In this document: piece by piece, positions 36,537-46,338 of the stretch | Layout of the letters: every line of letters begins with the position of its first letter | Position numbering within the stretch: position 1 is the first letter of the stretch | Assembly (NCBI GenBank): GCA_015272165.1 | Contig: JACYMF010000037.1 | Coordinates: 1 to 64,000, forward strand | DNA length: 64,000 nt | Direction of reading: 5' to 3' | Source: Cyanobacterium sp. T60_A2020_053 | GTDB taxonomy: Bacteria > Cyanobacteriota > Cyanobacteriia > Cyanobacteriales > Cyanobacteriaceae | Position numbers and translations under genes: made by a program | The notes under the pieces: generated by a model | Told to the model about the DNA's origin: nothing | The model's input: only the letters and a program-made list of their open reading frames with translations | The model's database searches: none

Positions 36537-37648
36537 TTATTTTGATTCATAAAGATATAAAAATCTATCATGGGTTTGAGCAAGGGGAAAAATGGCTTAA
36601 CCGTTATGATGGCTGTCGCCCTATTTTCACTTGCACCCTAGGATTCACTGAAACAGCTTTAATTGATGGCATTTCGGCGGCGGGCGCCACTGGGTCATCT
36701 CGCCGTTATACCGCCGTAGCCGATGCAGAATTTTTGGTTAATGGTGTCAGCGCCCTCCCCCGTTATCCTTTACCACCCTTGTCTGAAGGCATTTCACCCA
36801 CTTTTATCACCCGTGCGGTGGTGGAAACTTTACAATTACCAGTCTATATTTTTAATGCCGGATTGCCTGTCACTCCTTCTGTGCCGGTGATTGATTTGCA
36901 GGGAAAACCAGCGCGCTGTCTCTCCACAGGCAACGCCATGACTTTGACTCAGGTTAAACATTTATATCAACAAGGCTTGATGTGGGGTGAAAAATTAGCG
37001 CAGGAAAACCCTAATAGTTATTTAATTTTAAGTGAATGTGTGGTGGGGGGTACAACTACGGCGCTGGGAGTGTTGAGGGCGCTGGGCATTAACGGTATGG
37101 TCAATAGTAGCCATCCTGTATGTAATCACAGTCAAAAGGAAAAAATTGTCCAAGAGGGGTTGCAACGAGCCAATTTGCCATCTTCTGCTACGGCTTTGGA
37201 CATAGTCGGAGCGGTGGGTGATCCTATGCAAATTTTTGTGGCAGGGATGGCGCTTTCCGCTAGTGGTTATCAAGGGGTAATGTTGGCAGGTGGCACACAA
37301 ATGTTAGCGGTATTAGCTTTAATGCAGAGACTGGTTAGGGATGGGGTGACGGGCGCTAACTTTGATAATATCATTGTGGCTACGACTCGTTGGGTAGCTG
37401 AAGATACCACTGGTAATACGGTTGCTTTAGCACAAATGGTGGCAGACATCCCCCTTTGTGCCACTCAGTTGAATTTTAGTAATTCCATCTATCCTAGTTT
37501 ACAAGCCTATGAGCGAGGTTTTGTCAAAGAAGGGGTGGGCGCTGGGGGAAGTGCGCTGGCATCTCATTTATTGCAGTTATCCTCATCTGAGTTAATGATT
37601 GCCGTGGAGGGTATTATTTCTCGTTTCTCCCATAGTACGATTAGCTAA
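36530..37648 (+). CDS. cobT: Nicotinate-nucleotide-dimethylbenzimidazole phosphoribosyltransferase-like (CobT)
   Basis: A protein of about 370 residues of the cyanobacterial CobT type (TIGR00303-like). Recognisable segments: FTCTLGFTETALIDGISAAG, ARCLSTGNAMTL, LILSECVVGGTTTALGVLRA (substrate loop), GAVGDPMQIFVAGMALSAS and GVMLAGGTQMLAVL. CobT activates the lower base during (pseudo)cobalamin assembly by transferring phosphoribose from nicotinate mononucleotide. The start is uncertain: TTG at 36530 overlaps the Uma2 stop by seven bases, and another TTG lies at 36542. No ATG fits. The 3' end overlaps the convergent hypothetical gene by 57 bases. Confidence 0.85.
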   Translation: MVVILIHKDIKIYHGFEQGEKWLNRYDGCRPIFTCTLGFTETALIDGISAAGATGSSRRYTAVADAEFLVNGVSALPRYPLPPLSEGISPTFITRAVVETLQLPVYIFNAGLPVTPSVPVIDLQGKPARCLSTGNAMTLTQVKHLYQQGLMWGEKLAQENPNSYLILSECVVGGTTTALGVLRALGINGMVNSSHPVCNHSQKEKIVQEGLQRANLPSSATALDIVGAVGDPMQIFVAGMALSASGYQGVMLAGGTQMLAVLALMQRLVRDGVTGANFDNIIVATTRWVAEDTTGNTVALAQMVADIPLCATQLNFSNSIYPSLQAYERGFVKEGVGAGGSALASHLLQLSSSELMIAVEGIISRFSHSTIS

Positions 37649-38056
37649 TAGCTGATCTTCTAAAGATGCGATACGATGATAGGCAGCTGTAAGTTGGGCT
37701 GTGAGTCTTTGCACTTGATCCTCACAGGATATACTATTTTCGTCACAGGTAAGATGAGAGTTTTGTCTTTTTTTATGTTCTTCTTCTTCTAAAATATCTT
37801 GATGTTTTTTTCCTTTTTTAGACTGTTTAGAATTTGTTACTTTATCTTCTATTTGTGATAATGAATTAATGGCTAAATCTTGCTGTCTAGCAGTAAAATC
37901 ATTCACCAGTTCAAAATTTTCTGATGAGGTTTTTATGTTAAAGGATAAGTCTTCTATCCCTTCCCAACCTATGCGATTACCTAGTTGTTTGACGATAACA
38001 TAAAGTCGATCTATCTTATGAGTAAGTTCCCATATTTCTTGTCGTTTTATTTCCAT
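37592..38056 (-). CDS. Hypothetical coiled-coil protein
   Basis: A 154-residue charged protein (MEIKRQEIWELTHKIDRLYV). The N-terminal third is helical with a hydrophobic heptad pattern, the centre is lysine/glutamate rich (SKQSKKGKKH, LEEEEHKKR), and the C-terminus is another helix (VQRLTAQLTAAYHRIASLED). No known family. The last 57 bases overlap cobT on the other strand, so the final ~19 residues may be an extension past an ancestral end. Confidence 0.6.
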   Translation of the reverse strand: MEIKRQEIWELTHKIDRLYVIVKQLGNRIGWEGIEDLSFNIKTSSENFELVNDFTARQQDLAINSLSQIEDKVTNSKQSKKGKKHQDILEEEEHKKRQNSHLTCDENSISCEDQVQRLTAQLTAAYHRIASLEDQLLANRTMGETRNNTLHGNH

Positions 38057-38238
38057 AATTTAATTATTTTGACCTTAATTCTGATAAATATTGTTAATTA
38101 TCTTCATACTAAGATCATTTATCCCGCGCCCCTCAACTATTCCTGATTATTTTAATAATTCCCCTTTTTTTGGCAGGGTTGTTTTAAAGTAGTTATCAAA
38201 ATGGATTTGTTTTGGAAAGGGAAGAAGGGGAGGTAGTG

Positions 38239-39243
38239 TTAATTCATCAGTAATTCAGCAATTTGCACGGCATTTAAAGCCGCACCCTTGCGAATTTGAT
38301 CGCCACAAAGCCATAATTCTAAACAATTTGGGTGAGAAATATCTTGACGGATTCTCCCCACCAAGACATCATCTTTTCCTGTGGCATCTATGGGCATAGG
38401 GAAATAATTTTGTTGCCAATCCTCCACTAATTTCACTCCAGAGGCTTGAGAAATAATTTGTTTGGCTTCTTCTACCGCAAAGGGTTGCTCAAATTCTAAA
38501 TTAATAGATTCAGAGTGCGCCCTCAACACTGGTACACGCACACAGGTGGCGCTAATATTCATGTGAGGTGTGGAGAAAATCTTACGAGTTTCATTAACCA
38601 TTTTCATTTCTTCCTCACAGTAGTGATTATCGAGGATAGGAGAGTTATGGGGAAATAAATTAAAGGCGAGAGGATAGGGTAAAATTTCCGCTTGAGGATT
38701 TTCGCCGTTAAGAATAGCTTGGGCTTGGTTTTTCACTTCTTCCATTGCCATAGCGCCCGCACCGGAAGCGGATTGATAAGTAGAAACAATAATTCTTTTA
38801 ATGGCTTGTCTTTGATGGAGAGGATAAATAGCGACTCCCATCAGAATAGTAGTACAATTAGGATTAGCAATAATACCTTGATGACTTAGTAACGCTTCAG
38901 GATTAATTTCTGGTACCACAAGAGGGACATTGGGATTCATGCGGAAGGCGCTAGAATTATCGATCATCACTGCCCCAGCTTTGACGATAGTATCCGCCCA
39001 TTTTTTTGAAGTTGAGCCTCCAGCAGAAGCCAAGACAATATCAACATTATTAAAAGAATCTTCTTTCACCGCTTCAATGGTTAAATCTTGGTTTTGAAAA
39101 GAAAGAGTTTTTCCAGCCGAGCGAGGAGAAGCCAATAATTTTAAGTCACTGAGAGGGAAGGTGCGCTCATCTAAAAGGTTAATTAGTTCTGCACCCACAG
39201 CGCCCGTCGCCCCTAAAATTGCCACTCGCATTGATTTAGACAA
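38239..39243 (-). CDS. asd: Aspartate-semialdehyde dehydrogenase
   Basis: A 334-residue Asd of normal length. It reduces aspartyl phosphate to aspartate semialdehyde with NADPH, the branch point to lysine/diaminopimelate, threonine and methionine. Visible motifs: AILGATGAVGAELINLL (NADP-binding), DNSSAFRM, VVPEIN, and the catalytic cysteine in IANPNCTTILM (about residue 130). STYQSASGAGAMAMEE and the C-terminal RIRQD complete the active site. The gene is single. In many cyanobacteria asd is followed by dapA, but here it is not. Confidence 0.96.
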   Translation of the reverse strand: MSKSMRVAILGATGAVGAELINLLDERTFPLSDLKLLASPRSAGKTLSFQNQDLTIEAVKEDSFNNVDIVLASAGGSTSKKWADTIVKAGAVMIDNSSAFRMNPNVPLVVPEINPEALLSHQGIIANPNCTTILMGVAIYPLHQRQAIKRIIVSTYQSASGAGAMAMEEVKNQAQAILNGENPQAEILPYPLAFNLFPHNSPILDNHYCEEEMKMVNETRKIFSTPHMNISATCVRVPVLRAHSESINLEFEQPFAVEEAKQIISQASGVKLVEDWQQNYFPMPIDATGKDDVLVGRIRQDISHPNCLELWLCGDQIRKGAALNAVQIAELLMN

Positions 39244-39587
39244 ATATTTTTCCTCCGATAAATAAAAAACTGTGTTAATTTAAATAATATTATAGTTATG
39301 ATGCCCTATCATGTCTATTTTTCAGAATTATCAGCGCCCTTCACCTCATTGACAAAATTCTGTATTTATTTTTAGTATCAATTTTGTAGTTTTTTGTATA
39401 ATTTGACTAAATATTTCAGGTTACAATAACTGTAAAGTTCTTTCTCACTGAGTAGGAGCTTGTAAATTTTCCTAAAATCTCTTCCCACGACAACAAATTT
39501 CATCAAATGCCAATTACATACAGTGTAATTGTCCATTGTCAATTTTCCATTATTCTCACGACACCACTTTTTCATCAGCGCCTATTT

Positions 39588-42500
39588 ATGGAATCTTTAC
39601 CTCATTCTACAAGGGAATTAACGGAAAATTTAACTCAAAGTTTGTCTTGGTTAGATAATTTATCTTGCATTTTTTACCGTTGTCGCAATACTCCTCAATG
39701 GCACATGGAATATATCAGTCGTGGTTGTGAAATAATTACAGGTTATACGGTGCAAGAATTTATTGATGATGAGCCTATTTTCTTTAATAATCTTATTCAT
39801 CCTGATGATCGACTGCAAGTATGGCAGGAAGTACAAAAAGCGGTTGATTTACGTTCTTCTTATAATGTAGAATACCGCATCATTCATCGTAACGGTGAAG
39901 TGCGCTGGATGAGTGAACAAGGAGAGGCAATTTATGACCATAATGGAGAAATAAGTTACTTAGAAGGCATTGTTATTGATATTAGTGACAAAAAGAAAAT
40001 TGAACAGGAAAAAACCCTGTTACTGAATCTGTCTCAAGCTATTTCCAGCGCCCCTGACTTTGAATCAGCGCTACTCTATACTATCGAACAAGTATGTCAG
40101 TTAACTGGATGGGATTTTGGGGAAGCATGGTTGCCTAATTTGTGGGGTGACTGCCTGAATTATTCCATCGGATGGTTTCCTCCTCACAAAAATAAATTAT
40201 CACCTCATCATGTCTCGTTACAAGAATTTCAAGAAAAAAGCCATGCTGTAAGTTTTAAAAAAGGTAGCAGTTTACCCGGGAGAGTATGGCAGTCAAAACA
40301 AATTGAATGGATGAATGATATTGACAAGAATCCTTTATTCTCTCGCCGTCAGATGGCAGAAAATTGTCGTCTCAAATCTGCTTTTGCTGTGCCTATTGTT
40401 GCTAATGATGAAATAGTTGCCATTTTGGTATTTTTTCTGCGCCAAAGAATCATTGTTGATGCTAACCTGTTTTCTTTAGTAGAAATAGTTGCCCATCAAT
40501 TAGGTAATATTTTTCGTCATAAACAAATTGAGTTAGATTTACAAGAAAGTCAAAGACAGCTTAACAGCTTAATTAAATCTACTTCAGGAGTGTTTTTTCG
40601 TATTAGTTATAATAGACAGTGGAGAGAAGATTATATAAGCGATACCTGTGATAAATTAACGGGATACCAACCCTATGAATTAATTAAAAATGACAATATC
40701 AATTTAGCTCAAATTACCCATCCCCTCGATTTGCAACGGGTGATTACTACTATCCAATATGCTATAAATCACCAGAAACCTTATACCATTGAGTATCGAA
40801 TTTTTACTAAAGATAATCAAGAAAAATGGATTTGGGAAAAAGGGGAAGGGGTTTACGATGAAGATAATAATGTTTTGGGTATTGAGGGGTTTATTACTGA
40901 TATTAGCAGTCTGAAATACATGGAGAGGGCGCTATTAGAGGCGGAAAATAAGTATGGCAGTATTTTTGACAATGCCATCGAGGGAATTTTTCAAACTACT
41001 ACTAATGGTTATTATCTCAATGCTAATCAGGCTTTAGCCAAAATGTATGGGTATGATAATCCAACTCAATTAAAGGCTAGTTTAAACGATATTGAAAATT
41101 GTTTATACGTTAATCCCCAACGTCGTCAAGAATTTATGGAGGCTTTGGAAAAAAATGATGTAATTACTAATTTTGAATCTCAAGTTTATCGTCGAGATGG
41201 TAAAGTCATTTGGATTTCGGAAAATGCGCGCGCCATACGAGATATTAATGGTAATTTACTTTATTACGAAGGCACGGTAGAAGAAATTACTAAGTATAAG
41301 GAAGCACAGGAAAAGTTACAACGTCAAGCATTTTATGATTATTTAACTAATTTGCCTAATCGTAGTTTCTTTTTACAAAAACTAACTGATTGTTTATATA
41401 AAATCAAAAAATATGAACGAGGAAAATATGAATTTGGGTTACTATTTTTAGACTGTGATCGTTTTAAAATGGTTAATGATAGTTTAGGTCATCATATTGG
41501 GGATTTACTCCTCGTGGAAGTTGCTAAAAGATTGCGGAAGGCGCTGGGAAATACTCATGTGGTGGCACGTTTAGGCGGTGATGAGTTTACTATTTTGTGT
41601 TATCAAGTCAATAATATTAAACAGTTAATAAAAATAGCTGAAAAGATTAATGATGTTTTTAAACCACCTTTTTTAATTGAAAAACATCGTCTTTTTTGTG
41701 GTATTAGTATTGGCATATTTTTTAGTAGTAATTTAAGTGATCAAGATTTAAAAAGTGTTACTCCTGCTCAAATTATTCAATATGCTGATACTGCTTTGTA
41801 TCGTGCTAAATCTAGTCGAAACAGCTATTATCAGATTTTTCGAGCAGAAATGCACAATGAAGCCTTAGCAGAATTACAATTAGAAAATGATTTACGTCAG
41901 GCGATTGTTTTAGAAGAATTCGTCCCTTTTCATCAACCAATAATTAATCTTTTTGATCAAAAAGTTCATGGTTTTGAAACTTTAATTCGATGGCAACACC
42001 CGATAAAAGGGATCATTTCTCCAGCTAGTTTTATTCCTCTTGCTGAACAAACTGGGTTAATTATTCCCATCGGTTTATGGATGTTTAAACAGGCTTGTTT
42101 ACAGTGGGTGAAATGGCTTAATAAGTTTCCTGATCAGCTATTTTTTATCAGTGTTAATTTATCTTCTCAAGAGTTTAATGCTGATAATTTCTTAGAGCAA
42201 ATTGACTTAATAATTAAGGAAACTAAGGTTAATCCAGCTTATATTAAACTAGAAATAACGGAAAGTTCTCCTATTTTACATGATAGCTCTGCTTTGCAAC
42301 GGTTGAGGGCGCTGATTGACCGTAATTTAAAGTTATGGATTGATGATTTCGGCACCGGTTATTCTAGCTTAAGTTATCTTCATAAACTGCCTATTCATGG
42401 CTTAAAATTAGACCAATCTTTTACTTCTGATATTGAACATAATTTTATTAAGGCTCGAATTGTGGAAGCAATTTTTAGTTTAGCTCAAGATTTGAATTTA

Positions 42501-42632
42501 GAAGTAGTTGCTGAAGGTATCGAAACGGAATCTCAGCTAGAAAAATTGCAAGAATTAGGCTGTCAATTAGGGCAGGGTTATTTATTTGCTAAACCGATGA
42601 ATGTTAAAGATATTGAGCGTTTTTTGAATTAG
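39588..42632 (+). CDS. PAS-GAF-PAS-PAS-GGDEF-EAL sensory c-di-GMP protein
   Basis: The start is taken at ATG 39588 (MESLPHSTRELTENL); an upstream frame to 39507 reads through repeats. The protein has 1014 residues. PAS with PAC is at about 20-145, GAF at about 150-320, PAS at about 325-450 and 455-580. GGDEF is at about 585-760 with an intact RLGGDEF (about 659). EAL is at about 770-1010. In the EAL domain the first motif is ETL (FETLIRW), which keeps the glutamate; later motifs KLEITES and DDFGTGYSSLSYL are canonical. Both synthesis and hydrolysis of c-di-GMP are therefore possible. No transmembrane segment is present. Confidence 0.92.
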   Translation: MESLPHSTRELTENLTQSLSWLDNLSCIFYRCRNTPQWHMEYISRGCEIITGYTVQEFIDDEPIFFNNLIHPDDRLQVWQEVQKAVDLRSSYNVEYRIIHRNGEVRWMSEQGEAIYDHNGEISYLEGIVIDISDKKKIEQEKTLLLNLSQAISSAPDFESALLYTIEQVCQLTGWDFGEAWLPNLWGDCLNYSIGWFPPHKNKLSPHHVSLQEFQEKSHAVSFKKGSSLPGRVWQSKQIEWMNDIDKNPLFSRRQMAENCRLKSAFAVPIVANDEIVAILVFFLRQRIIVDANLFSLVEIVAHQLGNIFRHKQIELDLQESQRQLNSLIKSTSGVFFRISYNRQWREDYISDTCDKLTGYQPYELIKNDNINLAQITHPLDLQRVITTIQYAINHQKPYTIEYRIFTKDNQEKWIWEKGEGVYDEDNNVLGIEGFITDISSLKYMERALLEAENKYGSIFDNAIEGIFQTTTNGYYLNANQALAKMYGYDNPTQLKASLNDIENCLYVNPQRRQEFMEALEKNDVITNFESQVYRRDGKVIWISENARAIRDINGNLLYYEGTVEEITKYKEAQEKLQRQAFYDYLTNLPNRSFFLQKLTDCLYKIKKYERGKYEFGLLFLDCDRFKMVNDSLGHHIGDLLLVEVAKRLRKALGNTHVVARLGGDEFTILCYQVNNIKQLIKIAEKINDVFKPPFLIEKHRLFCGISIGIFFSSNLSDQDLKSVTPAQIIQYADTALYRAKSSRNSYYQIFRAEMHNEALAELQLENDLRQAIVLEEFVPFHQPIINLFDQKVHGFETLIRWQHPIKGIISPASFIPLAEQTGLIIPIGLWMFKQACLQWVKWLNKFPDQLFFISVNLSSQEFNADNFLEQIDLIIKETKVNPAYIKLEITESSPILHDSSALQRLRALIDRNLKLWIDDFGTGYSSLSYLHKLPIHGLKLDQSFTSDIEHNFIKARIVEAIFSLAQDLNLEVVAEGIETESQLEKLQELGCQLGQGYLFAKPMNVKDIERFLN

Positions 42633-42644
42633 TCTTGAGTAATT

Positions 42645-42904
42645 AGATGTTGCTGAAAAAGTGCAATGGTGAGGGGAGGTGTCAGGCTTCGGGTTTCAGG
42701 TTTCAGGTGAAATACTTATAAATTAAAGACTTTAGCCAAATAGTTATTTTTCATAAATTGCTCATTTGTATCAATTATTTTTGATTCGGATAGAAAAAAT
42801 AGAGTATTTTTAAAGAAAAAAATCAATTTATGACACTTTTTGTTATGTAGAATAGACTTTGAACCTTTATTTGACAAGGGTTTCGATTTATTCGGCAGAC
42901 CCTA
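42645..42904. mobile_element. MITE-like element, second copy
   Basis: Left end GTTGCTGAAAAAGTGCAATG (42650), right end TCGATTTATTCGGCAGACCC (to about 42903). About 115 bases of the left half, including TTATAAATTAAAGACTTT, are shared with 48398-48500. No open frame. It follows the EAL gene directly. Confidence 0.5.
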
Positions 42905-42995
42905 ATTAAATTCCATGTTTGGAGTTTACTAAAAAAGTAGTGTCATGTCTATTTCTGATTTTCTCATCCTCTCCTACTTTGTAGCCCCCACAGTT

Positions 42996-43173
42996 ATTTT
43001 TCAAGAGTTAGAATGTGATAATCCTTTTGTGTTGGGTTATATTGAAAAAATGAAGGGTTATACTGATTAGAGAAGGTAATTATCGTATTGGTTTAACCAT
43101 TGATAAAAAGGATAAGATTATTGTTTCTGAAAGAGTTGCCCATCGTCGAGAAATTTATCGAATTTTTCCTTAA
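42996..43173 (+). pseudogene. relE: RelE-family toxin remnant
   Basis: One frame reads QELECDNPFVLGYIEKMKGY then a stop; the adjacent frame continues IREGNYRIGLTIDKKDKI and ends VAHRREIYRIFP with TAA at 43171. LxGxxxYRxRxGxYRIxY...xHRRExYR is the C-terminal half of RelE/ParE mRNA interferases. A single frameshift and loss of the N-terminus make it a relic. No antitoxin is visible. 42974 carries a CTACTTTGTAGCCCCCACAG segment also found at about 20484. Confidence 0.55.
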
Positions 43174-43200
43174 TCTCATTTTCTGATAATATTTGGTTGG

Positions 43201-43220
43201 GGTGGAGGGCGCCCTCCACC
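43201..43220. repeat. Perfect 20-bp palindrome of fused genomic motifs
   Basis: GGTGGAGGGCGCCCTCCACC is a perfect palindrome. Each half is the common extended motif context (GGTGGAGGGCGC...), so two head-to-head copies appear to be joined. It lies between the relE relic and the 43376 gene; the bases from 43221 to 43375 hold nothing recognisable. Confidence 0.6.
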
Positions 43221-43375
43221 GTTACTTAAATCTTAATTATTTTAAATCTTTTCTTAAATTTATTTGCTCTTTTTCAAGACTTTCTAATTTAGCTAAAATT
43301 TGCTTTAATAATTATTCTTGATAAAGATTAATCTTAAAGATTATCAAAAAAATTCGATAAAATCTCTGAAAAAGA

Positions 43376-43732
43376 TTAAGAATAAGAAGGCAATTTCTTA
43401 ATTATTTGAGCTTCAATTTCTTCTAATGCGGGTACAATTCCAACAGTTGAATCATCCAAAGTATAATTTTTTAACTCTGTTAAATAATCGAAAATATTTT
43501 TTCTTAAAGTGGGACGAGATTTTTCTACCATTTTGCTATAATCCCAAACATCCCATACCAAAAAACCAATAGCGAATAAAGGATCAGCCAATTTAGCAGT
43601 GGTTGATAAAACAATGGAAGTACCACTTTTTACAGCGACTTTACTACTTGCCTTGACAGCAACCTTACTCAATAGTTTCGTACCAATGACAGCACCAACA
43701 ACTGAGCCTTCTGTTAATGCTGAACTCGCCAA
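43376..43732 (-). CDS. Possible C-terminal fragment of a hypothetical protein
   Basis: A 118-residue frame, [20 protein letters not shown] then [20 protein letters not shown], with a small-residue hydrophobic centre that could contact a membrane. The only start near the top is TTG at 43732, and the frame runs upstream without a stop into the antisense of hisA. It therefore looks like the 3' part of a longer gene cut off beside hisA. No domain is recognised. It may be non-functional. Confidence 0.4.
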   Translation of the reverse strand: MASSALTEGSVVGAVIGTKLLSKVAVKASSKVAVKSGTSIVLSTTAKLADPLFAIGFLVWDVWDYSKMVEKSRPTLRKNIFDYLTELKNYTLDDSTVGIVPALEEIEAQIIKKLPSYS

Positions 43733-43808
43733 ATTTTCGATCGATAATTTTATCTGGAACTCAGGTGATATAATAGCGACTTGGCAAATATGGCTTAATG
43801 ATGAAGTT

Positions 43809-44573
43809 ATGGAAGTAATACCGGCAATAGATTTATTAGATGGGCGCTGTGTGCGTTTGTATCAGGGAGATTATGCCCAATCCCAAGTATTTGATGAAAA
43901 CCCTTTGGCTGTTGCCCAAAAGTGGGAAGCCCAAGGCGCCCCTCGCCTTCACCTTGTGGATTTGGATGGAGCAAAAGAAGGAAAGACGGTAAACTTATCA
44001 GTTATTGAGCAAATTGTCAAGCATTTATCAATTCCCGTGCAAGTAGGAGGGGGATTACGCCAGCGCCCTTCGGTGGAGCGTTTATTTGATTTAGGGGTAG
44101 AAAGGGCGATTGTTGGCACAGTGGCGGTAGAAAACCCGGAATTAGTGCAGGAATTATGTGAAGCCTTTCCCCATCGTATCGCCATCGGTATTGATGCGCG
44201 CAATGGCAAGGTAGCCACCAAAGGATGGCTAGAAACTTCAGAAGTGGAGGCGGGCGCCCTTGCCCAAACTATTTCACCCCTCGCCGCCGCCATTATTTAC
44301 ACTGACATTCATCGAGATGGCACGTTAGTAGGTCCTAATTTAGAGGCTTTGCGCGAGTTGGCACAAGTTACCGATATTCCCATTATCGCTTCTGGGGGGG
44401 TTAGTTCTCTTACGGATTTATTGAGTTTATTAACCCTTGAACCTTTGGGGGTGACGGGCGCTATTGTGGGTAAAGCTATTTACACGGGGAAAGTTGACCT
44501 CACAGAAGCTGTTAAAGCATTGGGTGACGGGCGCTGGCAAGATGTGCCTCCTCCTAACTCCCGCTTAGTCTAA
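43809..44573 (+). CDS. hisA: Phosphoribosylformimino-AICAR ribotide isomerase (HisA)
   Basis: The start is ATG 43809 ([20 protein letters not shown]), giving 254 residues, the family norm; the frame is open upstream to 43599 but that part is not HisA. It is a (beta/alpha)8 enzyme of histidine biosynthesis that isomerises ProFAR to PRFAR. Catalytic acid/base candidates are the Asp in VIPAIDLL and the Asp in [11 protein letters not shown]. Phosphate loops are VQVGGGLR and IIASGGVSS. It is not in a his operon here, as is usual in cyanobacteria. Confidence 0.96.
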   Translation: MEVIPAIDLLDGRCVRLYQGDYAQSQVFDENPLAVAQKWEAQGAPRLHLVDLDGAKEGKTVNLSVIEQIVKHLSIPVQVGGGLRQRPSVERLFDLGVERAIVGTVAVENPELVQELCEAFPHRIAIGIDARNGKVATKGWLETSEVEAGALAQTISPLAAAIIYTDIHRDGTLVGPNLEALRELAQVTDIPIIASGGVSSLTDLLSLLTLEPLGVTGAIVGKAIYTGKVDLTEAVKALGDGRWQDVPPPNSRLV

Positions 44574-44828
44574 TTTTGACAGGAAAAAATTTGACTATTT
44601 GACTATGAATATGATAGGTTTTTTCTGAAAAGGGCTTAAAAACAGCAAGTATGTGATTAAACTGCCATAATTGTCGATTAAGCAAAAATTAATCCTTTTG
44701 TGGTCTTAACCTTGATTCAATGCCAGTTATTCAGTTATTTTCTATTAATGTGTCATCACCATCCCAGACATTCCTCGAAAAATATCAATCAAGATGATTG
44801 ATACACTAATTAAATAAAATCTGAAAAA

Positions 44829-46316
44829 ATGTTTATCAACCCAACCACCTTAAAAAGAGAATGGCTTTCCAATATTCAAAATGATATTTTAGCAGGGGCA
44901 GTGGTAGCCTTAGCACTTATTCCCGAAGCTATTGCCTTTTCTCTCATTGCTGGACTTGATCCCCAATCCGGTCTCTATGCTTCTTTTTTGATCGCTATAG
45001 TAACCGCCGTATTTGGAGGAAGAACAGCTTTAATTTCTGGAGCAACCGGTGCTATCGCTCTTTTGGTTGTCCACTTAGTAAAAGATCACGGTGTCGAATA
45101 TTTGTTTTGGGCAACTATTCTCATGGGAATTTTCCAAATTATCTTTGGCATGTGCAAATTAGGGAAGCAAATGAAATACATCCCTAGAGCTGTGATTATT
45201 GGTTTTGTTAACGCCTTAGCCATCTTGATCTTTCTCGCACAACTGCCACAGTTAAATAATGCTTCCCTTACTGTATATGTAATCACGGCAGTGGGATTAG
45301 CAATCATGTACATTTTACCCCGATTGACTACCATCGTCCCAGCGCCCCTCGTCGCTATTATTTCATTAACGGCTGTGTCTATCATCTTCAATCTTGACGT
45401 GCCTACGGTGGGAGACATGGGCAAATTACCCACTTCCTTACCCGTTTTCCATTTCCCCGAAGCACCTCTCAATTTTGAAACTCTACAAATTATTTTTCCT
45501 TTCTCCCTCACTATGGCTATTGTGGGGTTACTAGAATCTTTATTGACGGCGTCAATCCTCGATGAATTAACCGATTCCCCCAGTGACAAAAATAGAGAAT
45601 CAACAGGACAAGGTCTTGCCAATATTATTGCAGGGTTTTTCGGTGGTATGGGAGGATGTGCCATGTTAGGTCAATCCGTAATTAATATCCAGTCTGGAGG
45701 GCGCACGAGATTATCCTCCTGTGTTTCTGGCGTATTTCTGCTCGGGTTTATCCTCTTCTTAGGAGAATGGGTGCGACAAATCCCCATGGCATCTCTAGTG
45801 GCGGTGATGATGATGGTGGCTATCGGTACATTCAATTGGCCCTCTGTTAAAAATATGAAAAAAGTGCCTCGTAGTGAAACGATGGTGATGATTACCACCG
45901 TAATTGTTACCATCTTATCCCACAATCTGGCTATTGGTGTAATTATCGGTATTGTTCTAAGTACAGTATTTTTCTCAAGAAATATTGCTCAACTGGTATT
46001 TGTTGACAAATATGTGGATGAAACCAAACAAAAATGTACCTACAGCATCTCTGGTCAGCTATTTTTCATTGCCATTGATGAATTTTTAGAATCATTTGAT
46101 TTTGAAGAAGTTTTTGAACTGGTTATCATTGACTTAACCAATGCTCACTTATGGGATCAAGCCGCTATCACAGCCATTGATAAAGTTGTTCTCAAGTTCC
46201 GTCGCCATGGAGCTGAGGTGAGTTTGATTGGTCTGAATGAAGCTAGTGCTACCCTATTAAACAGGCTAGCAATTCATAACGATCCCGATGCTCTAGAAAA
46301 AATGGCAGGTCACTGA
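44829..46316 (+). CDS. SulP family inorganic anion transporter
   Basis: A 495-residue membrane transporter. The SulP core has 12-14 helices (GAVVALALIPEAIAFSLIAGL, the conserved SulP signature region near the start). A C-terminal STAS domain occupies about 400-490 (VIIDLTNAHLWDQAAITAID). SulP members carry sulfate, bicarbonate (BicA) or other anions with sodium or protons. The short length and the following universal stress gene resemble marine and freshwater cyanobacterial SulP-Usp pairs. The substrate, bicarbonate or sulfate, is undecided. The STAS domain often provides regulation by partner proteins. Confidence 0.9.
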   Translation: MFINPTTLKREWLSNIQNDILAGAVVALALIPEAIAFSLIAGLDPQSGLYASFLIAIVTAVFGGRTALISGATGAIALLVVHLVKDHGVEYLFWATILMGIFQIIFGMCKLGKQMKYIPRAVIIGFVNALAILIFLAQLPQLNNASLTVYVITAVGLAIMYILPRLTTIVPAPLVAIISLTAVSIIFNLDVPTVGDMGKLPTSLPVFHFPEAPLNFETLQIIFPFSLTMAIVGLLESLLTASILDELTDSPSDKNRESTGQGLANIIAGFFGGMGGCAMLGQSVINIQSGGRTRLSSCVSGVFLLGFILFLGEWVRQIPMASLVAVMMMVAIGTFNWPSVKNMKKVPRSETMVMITTVIVTILSHNLAIGVIIGIVLSTVFFSRNIAQLVFVDKYVDETKQKCTYSISGQLFFIAIDEFLESFDFEEVFELVIIDLTNAHLWDQAAITAIDKVVLKFRRHGAEVSLIGLNEASATLLNRLAIHNDPDALEKMAGH

Positions 46317-46338
46317 GTAAGCAAGAAAATTACTAATT

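Noticed and set aside
43599-43808. Extended N-terminus of HisA
   Set aside because: HisA homologues start at MEVIPAID; the extension is antisense to another frame.
45086-45925. Minus-strand open frames inside the SulP gene
   Set aside because: They are antisense to a strongly conserved transporter and show no domain or start signal.
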